Numbered from the stretch's first letter, positions 46,768 to 54,826 are shown. The stretch is 64,000 nt of DNA from Rugamonas sp. A1-17 (GCA_025548565.1 JAJLPB010000007.1:248001-312000), one strand, 5' to 3'. Program-made: numbers and translations. The notes: generated by a model not told the origin, from the sequence alone.

Positions 46768-48003
46768 TCAGTGCACGGCGTGCAGCTTGCCCAAAGGCTT
46801 GCCATCATCCCGCGCCCACGCCGCGATCACGGCGGCCATCGCCAGCCCGAACAAGCCGCCCACCACCATCGCGCTCGACACGCCCAGATAGTCGACCGAC
46901 ACGCCACCCACCAGCGCACCGCTGGCCAATGAAATCTGCGCCGTGGAGACGAACACCGCGCCGCCGCTCTCCATCGCATGCGGCGCGGCCTTGAACATCC
47001 AAGTCTGCACCGAGATCGGCATCATGCCGAAGGCCAAGCCCCAGATCACGATCAACACCGTCGCGCCAACCGCGCCGGTGCCGAACAGCGGCATCGCCGC
47101 CGCCGACAGGCCCATGATCACACCGGTGGCGATCAGCGAATTCTTGACGCTCTTCGCCACCGCCCAGCCGCCAATCAGATTACCGGCAAAACCAGCCGCG
47201 CCATAAATGAGCAGCAGGGCGCTGATGGCCTTCGCGCTCAGGCCGGCTGTTTGGCTCAGGAACGGGGTGACATAGGTGTAGGCCGCGAACTGGCCGATGA
47301 AGACCAGCAGCGTCGCCAGCATGCCGAGCCGCGCCTTCTGCACGCGCAGCAGCGCCGGCAGCTGGGCGAAGGTCAGGGCTTGCGTGGTCGGCAGGCTCGG
47401 CATCAGCCACACCTGCGCCGCCAGCACCAGCACCGACAATGAACCCGCCGCGAGGAAGGCCATGCGCCAGCCCACCAGCTCACCGATCATGGCACCGGCC
47501 GGCACGCCGGCCACCGTGCCCAGCGAGATACCGGCAAAGATGATCGACGTGGCGCGCGCGGCCGAAGCCGGCACCAGCCGGTTGCCCAGCGCGCCGCCGA
47601 TGGCCCAGAAGCCGCCCACGCCGATGCCCAGCAGTGCGCGTCCGGCCAGCACCAGCGGGAAGGTCGTCGACATGAAGACGATCAGGTTGGAGAGGATCAG
47701 CGTGGCGGTCAGACCCCAGATGACGTAGCGGCGGTCGGTCTTGCCGACCCCGATGGTGACCAGGATGGCGGCGAACGCGGCGACCAGCCCGGGAATCGTC
47801 ACCAGCATGCCGGCGATGCCCTCGGTCACGCCCAGCTCGGCGGCGATGGAGGGCAGCAGGCCGACCGGCAGGAATTCCGTGGTGACCAGCGCGAATGAAC
47901 CAACGGCAACCGACAGCACGGCCAGCCATGCGGAGCGGGTGGGTTTAGCTATGGGCAAGGGCGCGTCGTCGTGCGTGACGGCTTGGGTATTGTGGTTTTT
48001 CAT
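46768..48003 (-). CDS. MFS exporter, NepI/YdhP-like
   Basis: Major facilitator of 411 residues with 12 membrane helices. It resembles NepI, the purine-ribonucleoside exporter: VTTEFLPVGLLPSIAAELGV in helix 1, DRRYVIWGL after helix 2, and LLGIGVGGFWAIGGALGNRL in helix 4. The substrate is not settled by sequence and could also be a drug or sugar. It is divergent from a TetR regulator that starts 103 bases away, with two palindromic operator candidates in between, so it is very likely regulated by it. Confidence 0.85.
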   Translation of the reverse strand: MKNHNTQAVTHDDAPLPIAKPTRSAWLAVLSVAVGSFALVTTEFLPVGLLPSIAAELGVTEGIAGMLVTIPGLVAAFAAILVTIGVGKTDRRYVIWGLTATLILSNLIVFMSTTFPLVLAGRALLGIGVGGFWAIGGALGNRLVPASAARATSIIFAGISLGTVAGVPAGAMIGELVGWRMAFLAAGSLSVLVLAAQVWLMPSLPTTQALTFAQLPALLRVQKARLGMLATLLVFIGQFAAYTYVTPFLSQTAGLSAKAISALLLIYGAAGFAGNLIGGWAVAKSVKNSLIATGVIMGLSAAAMPLFGTGAVGATVLIVIWGLAFGMMPISVQTWMFKAAPHAMESGGAVFVSTAQISLASGALVGGVSVDYLGVSSAMVVGGLFGLAMAAVIAAWARDDGKPLGKLHAVH

Positions 48004-48045
48004 GTTTGATTATTCCTATGGGCGGTAAAAAGGCTTGAGTTTTTT

Positions 48046-48055
48046 ACTGATCGGT
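48046..48055. promoter_or_regulatory. Candidate TetR operator 1
   Basis: ACTGATCGGT is an imperfect palindrome (8 of 10 positions match the ACCGNNCGGT pattern). It lies 43 bases upstream of the MFS start codon. Confidence 0.4.
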
Positions 48056-48096
48056 TCATAATGAGCACCGCAAAGAACTTTGTCAATGAATTTTTA

Positions 48097-48106
48097 ACCG
48101 AACGGT
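48097..48106. promoter_or_regulatory. Candidate TetR operator 2
   Basis: ACCGAACGGT, a near-perfect palindrome of the same type as operator 1, ends immediately before the TetR ATG at 48107. It occupies the place of a ribosome site, so the mRNA may be leaderless or weakly translated. Confidence 0.4.
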
Positions 48107-48718
48107 ATGAAAGATACTTCCGCATCCGCACGCAAGAGCGGCCGCCCGCGCACGTTTGACGCGGAGACGGCGCTCGACAAGGCCATGAAAGTGTTCTGGG
48201 AAAAGGGCTACGAAGGCAGCTCGCTGCCGGAGCTGACCGAGGCGATGGGTATGAACCGGCCGAGCCTGTACGCCGTGTTCGGCAACAAGGAAAACCTGTT
48301 CCGCATGGCGCTGGAGCGCTACGGCGCCACCCACGATCCACTATTCAACGCGGCGCTGGCGCAGCCCACCGCGCGCGCCGTGGTCGAGCATTTTTTGCGC
48401 GGCAATGCCGACGCCCAGACCGAAGCCGAAAACCCGCACGGCTGCCTGGTGATCAACGGCGCGCTGGCCTGCAGCGACGATGCGTTGCCAATTCGCGACT
48501 CGCTGATCGAGCGTCGCGCCGCCAGCGAGGCTAGGCTGCGCGCGCGGCTGGAGCGCGCCAAGGCGGACGGCGACCTTCCTGCCGACAGCTGCTCAGGCCA
48601 ACTTGCACGCTATGTGATGACGGTCTCGAATGGAATGGCTGTGCAGGCGGCGGCCGGCGCCACCCGCAAGCAGCTGCAGGAAGTGGTGGACCAGGTGCTG
48701 CGCGGCTGGCCTTCTTGA
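48107..48718 (+). CDS. TetR/AcrR-family transcriptional regulator
   Basis: 203 residues. The N-terminal helix-turn-helix (about residues 16-62) reads FDAETALDKAMKVFWEKGYE and SLPELTEAMGMNRPSLYAVF, the classical TetR pattern. The C-terminal ligand domain is of the TetR_C-type with helices. No ribosome site is visible before the ATG. Divergent from the MFS exporter, probably its repressor; the inducer is not known. Confidence 0.85.
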   Translation: MKDTSASARKSGRPRTFDAETALDKAMKVFWEKGYEGSSLPELTEAMGMNRPSLYAVFGNKENLFRMALERYGATHDPLFNAALAQPTARAVVEHFLRGNADAQTEAENPHGCLVINGALACSDDALPIRDSLIERRAASEARLRARLERAKADGDLPADSCSGQLARYVMTVSNGMAVQAAAGATRKQLQEVVDQVLRGWPS

Positions 48719-48839
48719 TCGCGCAGAAATATTGCTTTAAAAATATATTCAGTAACAAAATGAAATTTTAGTTGTGCTTTTGAAATTAATCGGTAGAATG
48801 GCTTCATCACGTCGCCGTCCCACCTTTTTTGAAAGTCAC

Positions 48840-49451
48840 ATGATGAAATTTTCCAAACTGATCCTGGCCGCTGCCATTGCTGCAGCAAGCGTTTCGGGCG
48901 CCGCATCGGCTGCCAACTTGATCCAGAACGGCGACTTTGAGACCGTCACCGGCGTCAATCTGAACGACTACGTCAAGGTGAGCGCGGGTTCGAGCGCGAT
49001 TGCCAACTGGACCGTCGGCGGCGTGTCGGTCGACGTCATCAACAACAGCTACAACTCGATCTCGGGCAACAGCATCGACATGCTGGGCACGCCAGGCCCT
49101 GGCGTGCTGTCGCAATCGTTCAACGCCGTCGCAGGCGCTACCTACACGCTCTCGTTCGATCTGACCCACAATCCTTACTCGCACGGTGCTGGCCTGGACG
49201 TGTTCGTTGGTGGCAACCACTACTCGTTCGATGGCAGCACCCCCGTCACCAACTACAGCTTCAACTTCACCACCACCGGTGGTTCGCAGGCGTTGGTGTT
49301 CAGCAGCGTAGGTGGCGATGGCTACTCGGGCGCCGTGCTGGACAACGTGTCCGTGACCGCCGCCGTACCTGAACCGGAAACCTACGCCATGATGCTGGCA
49401 GGCCTGGGCCTGGTTGGCGTCGTCGCCCGCCGCCGCAAAGCAGCCAAGTAA
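48840..49451 (+). CDS. PEP-CTERM exported protein with DUF642-like domain
   Basis: 203 residues. Signal peptide (MMKFSKLILAAAIAAASVSG, cleavage at ASA-AN), then a DUF642-like beta domain that begins NLIQNGDFETVTGVNLNDY and has a GAGLDVFVGGNHYSF stretch. The C-terminal sorting signal AVPEPETYAMMLAGLGLVGV plus RRRKAAK is the PEP-CTERM motif, recognised by an exosortase (EpsH-type) in exopolysaccharide-producing Gram-negatives. A terminator follows. The protein is expected at the cell surface or in the matrix. An alternative start is the next ATG (48843). Confidence 0.88.
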   Translation: MMKFSKLILAAAIAAASVSGAASAANLIQNGDFETVTGVNLNDYVKVSAGSSAIANWTVGGVSVDVINNSYNSISGNSIDMLGTPGPGVLSQSFNAVAGATYTLSFDLTHNPYSHGAGLDVFVGGNHYSFDGSTPVTNYSFNFTTTGGSQALVFSSVGGDGYSGAVLDNVSVTAAVPEPETYAMMLAGLGLVGVVARRRKAAK

Positions 49452-49463
49452 AAAGACAGCACG

Positions 49464-49521
49464 AAAAAAGCCCGCCGGCACTGAGCGCGATGTTGAAAGC
49501 GTTCAGGTTGGCGGGTTTTTT
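49464..49521 (+). terminator. Terminator after PEP-CTERM gene
   Basis: CCCGCC (49471-49476) pairs with GGCGGG (49510-49515), flanked by an A run on the left (49464-49469) and a T run on the right (49516-49521), so it may work in both directions. Confidence 0.75.
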
Positions 49522-49575
49522 ACGTTGGGAGATTTATTTGTGATAGTTCAGATTTGATCTTTGTAGATGGCTTCA

Positions 49576-49620
49576 AATGGCCGGCTGTTTCCGCCCCAAA
49601 GCAGAAGTGGCCGGCAAAGT
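49576..49620. repeat. Array repeat E1 (double core)
   Basis: Two TGGCCGGC cores in direct order (49578-49585 and 49608-49615) follow the SIR2 gene (read on the minus strand). It is the 3' boundary of the island. Two cores 30 bases apart suggest two fused repeat copies. Confidence 0.6.
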
Positions 49621-49628
49621 TAGTTAAT

Positions 49629-50717
49629 CTACTGCTTCAAAGCCAGAAGGCTAGAAAAAGCCTGCTCAGTTTGTGACCAGCTTTTCATCCAACCAGGGCG
49701 AACTCCTAAATGTACTAGAGCTTCATTTCGTACAGCTCTCAGCGCTGGCGTGCCAGAATCTGTTGTAATCCAAACGTGTCGAGGCGTCATCGTCGCTAAA
49801 TTTGTCATAGCCTCCAAATCTTGTAGCGCACTTTGATTGGAAAGTGCCAACCACCTTCGCATATTAGGATCTGACATCGAAAAACCAAAAAACACCATTC
49901 TTGTCGTCTGAGCATGAAACATGAAGAGAGTCTCCGCCCAGGTGGATGCAACAGTAGCCACTCGTATGTATTCGCTTTCGAGAAATACCAACCTATCCCG
50001 CGAGTCTTTCGGCTCAGCAGCCGCTGCTTTCGGTTTAGGTTTAATTGCCCCGTGACAATGATAAATTGGCAGTCGTTCCTTAGCAGAATCTAAAGGTCTA
50101 AGGACAGTCTTGAAGGCATATTCGGGATGAGAATATGGCGGGTCTCCTTTGTAATGTTCATTGCGTTGATATAGCTCAAGCAATGTGTGTAACAGTGTAT
50201 CTGCGTTAAAGCTAATGATTGCCTCAGGTAATTTCTTTTCCCGGACGCAGTCAAGTAGCACTTTAACAACCGCCAACAAAGAACTGTCAGCGTACTCTTG
50301 TTCAAAAAAATTACACACCCGAATTACATTTTCACGCGATGCATTTCTAGGGCGATCAAGAACATTTACCAAAACGTCTTCAAGTCCCGCACTTTTCCCC
50401 TTGTTCCTAAGGTCAGAATACAGATGTTTTTCAATGAGATCAAAAAAATCAGAATTTGATTTTCCTTGTAGTTGATAATGATTGGCACATGCTTGAATCC
50501 AGCTATCTAAGCTCCATGCACTATCTGCCGCAATTTTCTGAAATTCGTCTTCAGTAAAACTCGTCGAGAAGGCTTCGTTTACCAGCCTGCGAGTTAGCTC
50601 CTGCCACGTGGGAACAATGCCACGAGACAGCCCGGCCCCTACGCAAAGCGTCCATTTTCCAGAGCAAAGATACCCACGAAAGCTATCACTAGTTGCATCA
50701 AGTTCTTTCACATTCAT
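49629..50717 (-). CDS. SIR2-like domain protein, candidate NADase defence effector
   Basis: 362 residues. Nucleotide-binding pieces of the SIR2_2 fold are visible: CVGAGLSRGIVPTW (GAGLS at 27-31), IISFNADTLLHTLL with N171 and D173, YHCHGA with the catalytic-type H222, and VFFGFSMSDPNMRRWL. In known anti-phage proteins (for example ThsA and DSR) this domain degrades NAD+ on infection. No zinc-ribbon as in deacetylase sirtuins is seen. GGAG lies 8 bases before the ATG. It forms a unit with the 248-residue gene 75 bases upstream, the pair being bracketed by island repeats. Base composition is clearly AT-richer than the chromosome. The NADase role is inferred. Confidence 0.75.
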   Translation of the reverse strand: MNVKELDATSDSFRGYLCSGKWTLCVGAGLSRGIVPTWQELTRRLVNEAFSTSFTEDEFQKIAADSAWSLDSWIQACANHYQLQGKSNSDFFDLIEKHLYSDLRNKGKSAGLEDVLVNVLDRPRNASRENVIRVCNFFEQEYADSSLLAVVKVLLDCVREKKLPEAIISFNADTLLHTLLELYQRNEHYKGDPPYSHPEYAFKTVLRPLDSAKERLPIYHCHGAIKPKPKAAAAEPKDSRDRLVFLESEYIRVATVASTWAETLFMFHAQTTRMVFFGFSMSDPNMRRWLALSNQSALQDLEAMTNLATMTPRHVWITTDSGTPALRAVRNEALVHLGVRPGWMKSWSQTEQAFSSLLALKQ

Positions 50718-50792
50718 TTAGGAGGCTCCATTTTCATCCCACTACTGAGTTCTTCTTTGTAATTGGCATCATATAACCTGAGAAGTCTACTA

Positions 50793-51539
50793 TCATTTCT
50801 GAAACCTATTGTTTAATTCGTAGATAATTTGGATTTGCAGTTTTTTTACTTCTTCGCTCTCAATAATAAAATGAATAGTGGCGAGAAACTCAAGAAATAT
50901 AATATCAAGAAATTCTGGCTCATATCGGAAATTAGTGGATTCATCTATTAGCCCATCCAATCTAAATCCAAAAACCGGAATTCCATTCTTCAATCCAAGA
51001 CGTAAGCTATGCCGAAGCTGGCCAATGGCCATTATTTTCTCTTGCGGTAAGGCGCTTGAAGGCTTGGGATCATAGTGAACTCCACCGGCTTTGTTTGCGA
51101 CATAGTTTATTACTTCTAGTCGAGTGACGAAAATTTCGTTGATAAATGCAACTGGCTGTCTAAGAAAACTATCAAGTTTCAAAGAAATAAATTTTGATGT
51201 GTCAAATTCAATATCACCTGGGCGCTCATTTCTCGAAATCATGCTGCCAGTTACTCCAACACCGAATACTTCGATGCCACCTAAATTAAAACAGGCAATA
51301 TAGCCATTTCTAGCCGCTCGAACAATTGGCTGTACGTCAGGGACATTGAAAAAAAGAGGTATTCGACGACTTCCTGCTGCAGAAGGAAGTAAACCATCAA
51401 GCAATAGCCTACGAACTGTCGAAGCGTGCAATCGAACTTCGTCCTGAGTTGGATTTATGGAATCTTTAAACTTCGTGAGATTATTCAAATCTCCAAGTAA
51501 AATTTGGTCACGATCCGGATCTCTCTTAATTTCTTTCAT
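50793..51539 (-). CDS. Unknown protein paired with the SIR2 gene
   Basis: 248 residues, no signal peptide and no membrane helix. The sequence begins MKEIKRDPDRDQILLGDLNN and shows a conserved-looking segment VTRLEVINYVANKAGGVHYD near residue 140 and FGFRLDGLIDESTNFRYEPE near 195. I cannot assign a family. It is first of a two-gene unit with the SIR2 gene and shares its low GC. By analogy with other two-gene defence units it could be a sensor, inhibitor or scaffold of the SIR2 protein; this is speculation based on pairing. Confidence 0.65.
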   Translation of the reverse strand: MKEIKRDPDRDQILLGDLNNLTKFKDSINPTQDEVRLHASTVRRLLLDGLLPSAAGSRRIPLFFNVPDVQPIVRAARNGYIACFNLGGIEVFGVGVTGSMISRNERPGDIEFDTSKFISLKLDSFLRQPVAFINEIFVTRLEVINYVANKAGGVHYDPKPSSALPQEKIMAIGQLRHSLRLGLKNGIPVFGFRLDGLIDESTNFRYEPEFLDIIFLEFLATIHFIIESEEVKKLQIQIIYELNNRFQK

Positions 51540-51597
51540 AAATTTATCGATTTTAAAATTCTTCTGAGCAGCGACAATGAGTTGACCGAGCGAATCA

Positions 51598-51637
51598 ACG
51601 GCTGCTCCTGGCCATGAGCAGCGCTGTATTAAGAGCG
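51598..51637. repeat. Array repeat E2
   Basis: GCTGCTC (51601-51607) pairs perfectly with GAGCAGC (51616-51622) around CTGGCCAT. Located just after the stop of the 51638 gene, before the SIR2 unit. Confidence 0.65.
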
Positions 51638-52039
51638 TCAGTAAGGTTCACCCTCGTCTCCCAAGACATGGGCACCCAACCTTGAGGCTAGTTCCTTCAT
51701 TTTCTTGATCGCACTCTCGCTCGGATTCTTGACCGAAATTTCACCCCGCCAGTAATAGAAGTAGTGTTTTTCGTTCGTTTTTGGATCAACCCATGACGCC
51801 ATCAATGGATTACTGACTTGGATGATTTCGTGTGTTTGGGGATTGGTAGCCCTAGCAATTGTATCCATTTGCAGTCGTCCATCAGCGGCAACCACAGCCT
51901 TCCATTCAATCTCCGAAATAGGGTTTGCAGAACTCTGTGGCCACTCAGCCGCTTTTGTAATGTGTAGATCGTAGCCCATAGCCATAATCGGAAAGGTGAA
52001 GAGCAACGAACCCGCGAGTTGAACAAAAAATCTCTTCAT
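51638..52039 (-). CDS. Exported protein of unknown function
   Basis: 133 residues with a signal peptide (MKRFFVQLAGSLLFTFPIMAMG). The mature part contains EIEWKAVVAADGRLQMDTIA and a YFYYWRGEISVKNPSE region, probably a small beta fold. No family is recognised. One gene-one repeat unit of the island. Confidence 0.6.
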   Translation of the reverse strand: MKRFFVQLAGSLLFTFPIMAMGYDLHITKAAEWPQSSANPISEIEWKAVVAADGRLQMDTIARATNPQTHEIIQVSNPLMASWVDPKTNEKHYFYYWRGEISVKNPSESAIKKMKELASRLGAHVLGDEGEPY

Positions 52040-52058
52040 AGTTTTAGTAAAGCGTTTC

Positions 52059-52101
52059 CCGCATTCCGGCCGCTAATGGCCGGTTGCGGCTCTGCTGCTG
52101 G
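52059..52101. repeat. Array repeat E3
   Basis: The best hairpin of the set: CCGCA (52059-52063) with TGCGG (52085-52089), then CCGGCC (52066-52071) with GGCCGG (52078-52083). It comes 12 bases after the stop of the GFA gene. Confidence 0.75.
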
Positions 52102-52548
52102 CTAAAGATGGCGCACTTCTTCGGGCGTTGTTTCCCAGTTGTCGTTCTTACCGTCCAAATAGGTGATAGGCGCGTTCACGAGTTCTTCCGGAGTGACGTC
52201 GTCCAGGCAACTTAGATTTACTGCATAGAACTCGCCCCAGCGAGGCGAGCGTCCAATTCCAAAGGAGCGTACGCCGCAATGTTTGCAAAAGAGGTGCTGG
52301 TCGGTCTTCGTCAAAAATTGATATTTAGTGAGTTCTGTTTCGCCAGACAGCAATCGAAAAGAAGCAGGCTTCACTATCGCGGGCCAAAACCGTACCTTCG
52401 AGCAGATAGAGCAATTGCACCGGATGGTTCCTTGGCTCAGGTCGATGTCAGCTTCAAATCGAACCACACCGCAATGACAGCTGCCATGATAAGTCTTCAC
52501 TTGCGCTCCATTAATTTGAGTCACATCGACTGTATCAGAGGGTTGCAT
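52102..52548 (-). CDS. GFA-domain (glutathione-dependent formaldehyde-activating type) protein
   Basis: 148 residues when started at the ATG at 52548 (MQPSDTVDVTQINGAQVKTY); upstream in-frame codons run through a repeat and are not used. Zinc-binding Cys of the GFA fold are visible: GSCHCGVVRFE, RCNCSICSK and FCKHCGVRSFG. GFA proteins bind glutathione or similar thiol adducts; in many the function is unproven. A single-gene unit of the island. Confidence 0.85.
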   Translation of the reverse strand: MQPSDTVDVTQINGAQVKTYHGSCHCGVVRFEADIDLSQGTIRCNCSICSKVRFWPAIVKPASFRLLSGETELTKYQFLTKTDQHLFCKHCGVRSFGIGRSPRWGEFYAVNLSCLDDVTPEELVNAPITYLDGKNDNWETTPEEVRHL

Positions 52549-52563
52549 ATACAGCAACCAACC

Positions 52564-52591
52564 TCGGCGGCCGCTTATGGCCGATGGCGGA
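52564..52591. repeat. Array repeat E4
   Basis: Core GCTTATGGCCGATGGCGG (52573-52590) with GGCGGCCGC before it. It starts directly at the stop codon of the 52592 gene. Confidence 0.7.
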
Positions 52592-53098
52592 CTAAGGAAC
52601 CAAGCGTCCATCACACACCCGGCTTTCACGACGAAGCTGCGTAATACCATGAGAAAAAAAATATCTATTCTTTTCAGTCTTGGCTACATCGCGATTGTTT
52701 ACTGCTCGATTCCATTGGAGAACGGCCAAGTCTGAGTCTATTTCTAAAAACGAATATGATTGAATTTCTACCCAATCAGGCTGTTTTGGTTCCGCATCCA
52801 AAAAATAAATTAAGTGACTATCAGGATAGGAATTGACAACGTAATTATTTCCAAGTTTCCGATATCCCCCATCTCCGTCACTAGCCCAAAATCTGACGAT
52901 ACCCTTGCAGCTCGCAATTAGCAAATCAGACTTCCCTTCTTGCACGCTTTCATCTGCGGAAATCAATACTGATTTTAGTTGCCCCGACCACACCCCATCC
53001 GGGAGATGTGATGAAACAACAGAATTAGTGGTTGCACATCCAAACAGCGTCATCGCTAGCACTAACATACATAAAAATTTCACGGTTGCTCTGTACAT
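52592..53098 (-). CDS. Lipoprotein of unknown function
   Basis: 168 residues. Lipobox LFGC gives modified Cys21 after the signal segment ATVKFLCMLVLAMTLFG. The mature protein begins ATTNSVVSSHLPDGVWSGQL and includes a QSYSFLEIDSDLAVLQW stretch, likely a small beta barrel. No family is recognised. Island unit. Confidence 0.65.
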   Translation of the reverse strand: MYRATVKFLCMLVLAMTLFGCATTNSVVSSHLPDGVWSGQLKSVLISADESVQEGKSDLLIASCKGIVRFWASDGDGGYRKLGNNYVVNSYPDSHLIYFLDAEPKQPDWVEIQSYSFLEIDSDLAVLQWNRAVNNRDVAKTEKNRYFFSHGITQLRRESRVCDGRLVP

Positions 53099-53140
53099 TG
53101 GTTCCTCAGAAAATCAATAATGAGATGCTTTGTTTTTAAG

Positions 53141-53164
53141 TCCGTAACTAGCCGTTAGCGAGTA
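53141..53164. repeat. Degenerate array repeat E5b
   Basis: GTAACTAGCCGTTAGCGAG region (around 53144-53162) resembles the repeat core in degraded form (inverted ACTAGCCGTTAG). It lies about 30 bases from E5 with no gene between, as if a unit had been lost. Confidence 0.35.
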
Positions 53165-53180
53165 ATACGAACCTGTTTTG

Positions 53181-53212
53181 TGACTGACTGCTATTGGCCG
53201 TATCCAGCACTA
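53181..53212. repeat. Array repeat E5
   Basis: GACTGCTATTGGCCGTAT (53187-53204) matches the core GCTNNTGGCCG. It lies within 20 bases of the stop of the 53220 gene. Confidence 0.6.
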
Positions 53213-53219
53213 CTTTCAA

Positions 53220-53681
53220 TCATAGCGCTTTCAGCTCTTCGACGACGAAAAAGGTGAGCTTCAGGCCCAAGAATACTAGAAAGCCAAAACGAACAGCTTG
53301 CCACTTTGAGTTAAACAAGCCACCGCTAACCTTGTGCGTGCGATGAACCTCCGCAAAGAGATGACGTGCAACGATCCACCAAAGAATGGTTTGCGGCAGG
53401 TAAAGCGTCCACTGCGAAATTAGATCTGGAGGGAAGCTAAATAGACAATACAGCCAGAAAACAATGAATGGAACAAACCACATTGCTACCTTCGAAAAAA
53501 GGTCGGCTCGGCCAAGCAAAGTCAGATCGCGATAAATTAAATATGCCATAGCTAGCGGGCCACCGAAAAAGCCACCACAGCCCAGTCCTCCCACGGAATA
53601 TACGGAAACGCGAGCATCCTCATTATGAGAATCGGTGCCCGCTACCGCAGGAGTCGTTGCAGAAATTTCCATCGTGAACAT
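53220..53681 (-). CDS. Membrane protein of unknown function
   Basis: 153 residues with about four hydrophobic segments (GGFFGGPLAMAYLIYRDLTL, VAMWFVPFIVFWLYCLFSF, LYLPQTILWWIVARHLF and FGFLVFLGLKLTFFVVEEL). Start chosen at 53681 (MFTMEISATT); 53672 is equally possible. No family is recognised. Island unit. Confidence 0.6.
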   Translation of the reverse strand: MFTMEISATTPAVAGTDSHNEDARVSVYSVGGLGCGGFFGGPLAMAYLIYRDLTLLGRADLFSKVAMWFVPFIVFWLYCLFSFPPDLISQWTLYLPQTILWWIVARHLFAEVHRTHKVSGGLFNSKWQAVRFGFLVFLGLKLTFFVVEELKAL

Positions 53682-53717
53682 TACCCTAGAAGTATCGGAT
53701 CTAATCAGAATCAATGT

Positions 53718-53744
53718 CGCTACTGGCCGTCTGCCGCTAACAGC
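53718..53744. repeat. Array repeat E6
   Basis: CGCTACTGGCCGTCTGCCGC (53719-53738) fits the repeat core. It lies 10 bases after the stop of the 53754 gene. Confidence 0.65.
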
Positions 53745-53753
53745 GCATTACGC

Positions 53754-53999
53754 CTATTCGTATATTTTTCCGCAGTACAAGAAGACGGCAAATTTCTTCC
53801 AAGGTGATGCGTTTGAAAGTCCCTGCCTTGAACCAAATTCCGAGTCATCTGCCCAGCTGCTTGCCGCTTCTAAAAAATCTTCAATCGTTCCGTTTTCCCA
53901 TTCCTGAGAATTTTCCAGGCGGTCAGCTGTGAGCGCACGTACAAAGTCGAGAAATGTCGCTTCGTCTATTACCGCTTCAAGCCTATCGTGTAACTGCAT
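53754..53999 (-). CDS. Small acidic protein (DUF7660-like)
   Basis: 81 residues beginning MQLHDRLEAVIDEATFLDFV and containing QEWENGTIEDFLEAASSWAD, a pattern I associate with small DUF7660-type proteins of unknown role that are often found in immunity-like or accessory gene sets. Cytoplasmic, no signal peptide. Island unit. Confidence 0.6.
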   Translation of the reverse strand: MQLHDRLEAVIDEATFLDFVRALTADRLENSQEWENGTIEDFLEAASSWADDSEFGSRQGLSNASPWKKFAVFLYCGKIYE

Positions 54000-54026
54000 C
54001 AGTTCGTGCCCAAGGTAAATTTTGAG

Positions 54027-54056
54027 GATGTCCGGTTTTGGCCGGAGACGGTCAAA
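54027..54056. repeat. Array repeat E7
   Basis: TCCGG (54031-54035) pairs with CCGGA (54042-54046) around TTTTGG; core GGTTTTGGCCGG. It comes 8 bases after the stop of the 54064 gene. Confidence 0.65.
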
Positions 54057-54063
54057 CTAGATC

Positions 54064-54459
54064 TCACTTTTTCGAACTCTCACGATTAACAATCATGATG
54101 TAATAATCCGGATGCACCCATCCTCCTGAATCTGGTTCATGAAACCAAATGCGTTGCCCTGAATCTGCCAATGCTAATGCGCCTCCCCATCCACTAGCCA
54201 CAGGCTTAATGCCAGAGAACTGTACTTCGAGGCACTGCGGTGAATCCCCTACATGCATGCCTTTGCAAAGCTCTCGGACGATCTTGCGGTTGACTTCGAT
54301 GCCTTGTGTGCGTAAAGCTTGCACCTTCGACCAAAAATCAAATGCCAGCAATGGAGAGCGGCAGACAAAAACGGTCTGCAAGTCAGTATTCTCAGCGTGA
54401 GCTAAACTCAATAACGAAAATACCGTTGAGAGAAACAAAACTACCCGTGCAATCTTCAT
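54064..54459 (-). CDS. Exported protein of unknown function
   Basis: 131 residues with a signal peptide MKIARVVLFLSTVFSLLSLA cleaved after AHA. The mature part has four Cys (VFVCRSPL, RELCKGM, SPQCLEVQF) that could form disulfides. No family is recognised. Island unit. Confidence 0.6.
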   Translation of the reverse strand: MKIARVVLFLSTVFSLLSLAHAENTDLQTVFVCRSPLLAFDFWSKVQALRTQGIEVNRKIVRELCKGMHVGDSPQCLEVQFSGIKPVASGWGGALALADSGQRIWFHEPDSGGWVHPDYYIMIVNRESSKK

Positions 54460-54482
54460 AAAGAACTTTCGTGTCCCGAAAT

Positions 54483-54514
54483 GCCCCGGACCGTCGGCTT
54501 TTGGCGATGGCGGG
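54483..54514. repeat. Array repeat E8
   Basis: GTCGGCTTTTGGCGATGGCG (54493-54512) is close to the core but lacks one C of GGCC. It ends at the stop codon of the 54517 gene. Confidence 0.55.
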
Positions 54515-54516
54515 AG

Positions 54517-54786
54517 CTACGCAGGCCGCCAAATAGCCTCAAATTCTTGCGACGAAATTGCGATGTAACCTGCCTCCGATAAATCGATGGGCTTATCGCT
54601 CAATCCGCCGAATTCATCCTGCACATGCTGACCACCGTAGCACAGCAGCATACCAGAATCGTACCGCTCGATTTGACGAAGTACACCACCGTTTTCATCA
54701 ACCTCGAAATACCACCGTGAGGCGCCCCAAGCATCATGCTCATCGCCGCGCGGTTCGTTCCAGTATCGTTTCACGCAGGTCGGCAT
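54517..54786 (-). CDS. Small protein of unknown function
   Basis: 89 residues, start chosen at 54786 (MPTCVKRYWNEPRGDEHDAW) so that the gene does not run through a repeat. It contains SRWYFEVDENGGVLRQIERY, similar in style to small immunity-type proteins with alternating strands, but no family is assigned with confidence. Island unit. Confidence 0.6.
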   Translation of the reverse strand: MPTCVKRYWNEPRGDEHDAWGASRWYFEVDENGGVLRQIERYDSGMLLCYGGQHVQDEFGGLSDKPIDLSEAGYIAISSQEFEAIWRPA

Positions 54787-54796
54787 ATTCAATTTT

Positions 54797-54826
54797 GCGT
54801 CATGGGCCAGCGACCGCTCGTGGCAG
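54797..54826. repeat. Array repeat E9 (weak)
   Basis: CATGGGCCAGCGACCGC (54801-54817) sits where a repeat is expected, between the 54827 and 54517 genes, but fits the core poorly. Confidence 0.35.
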
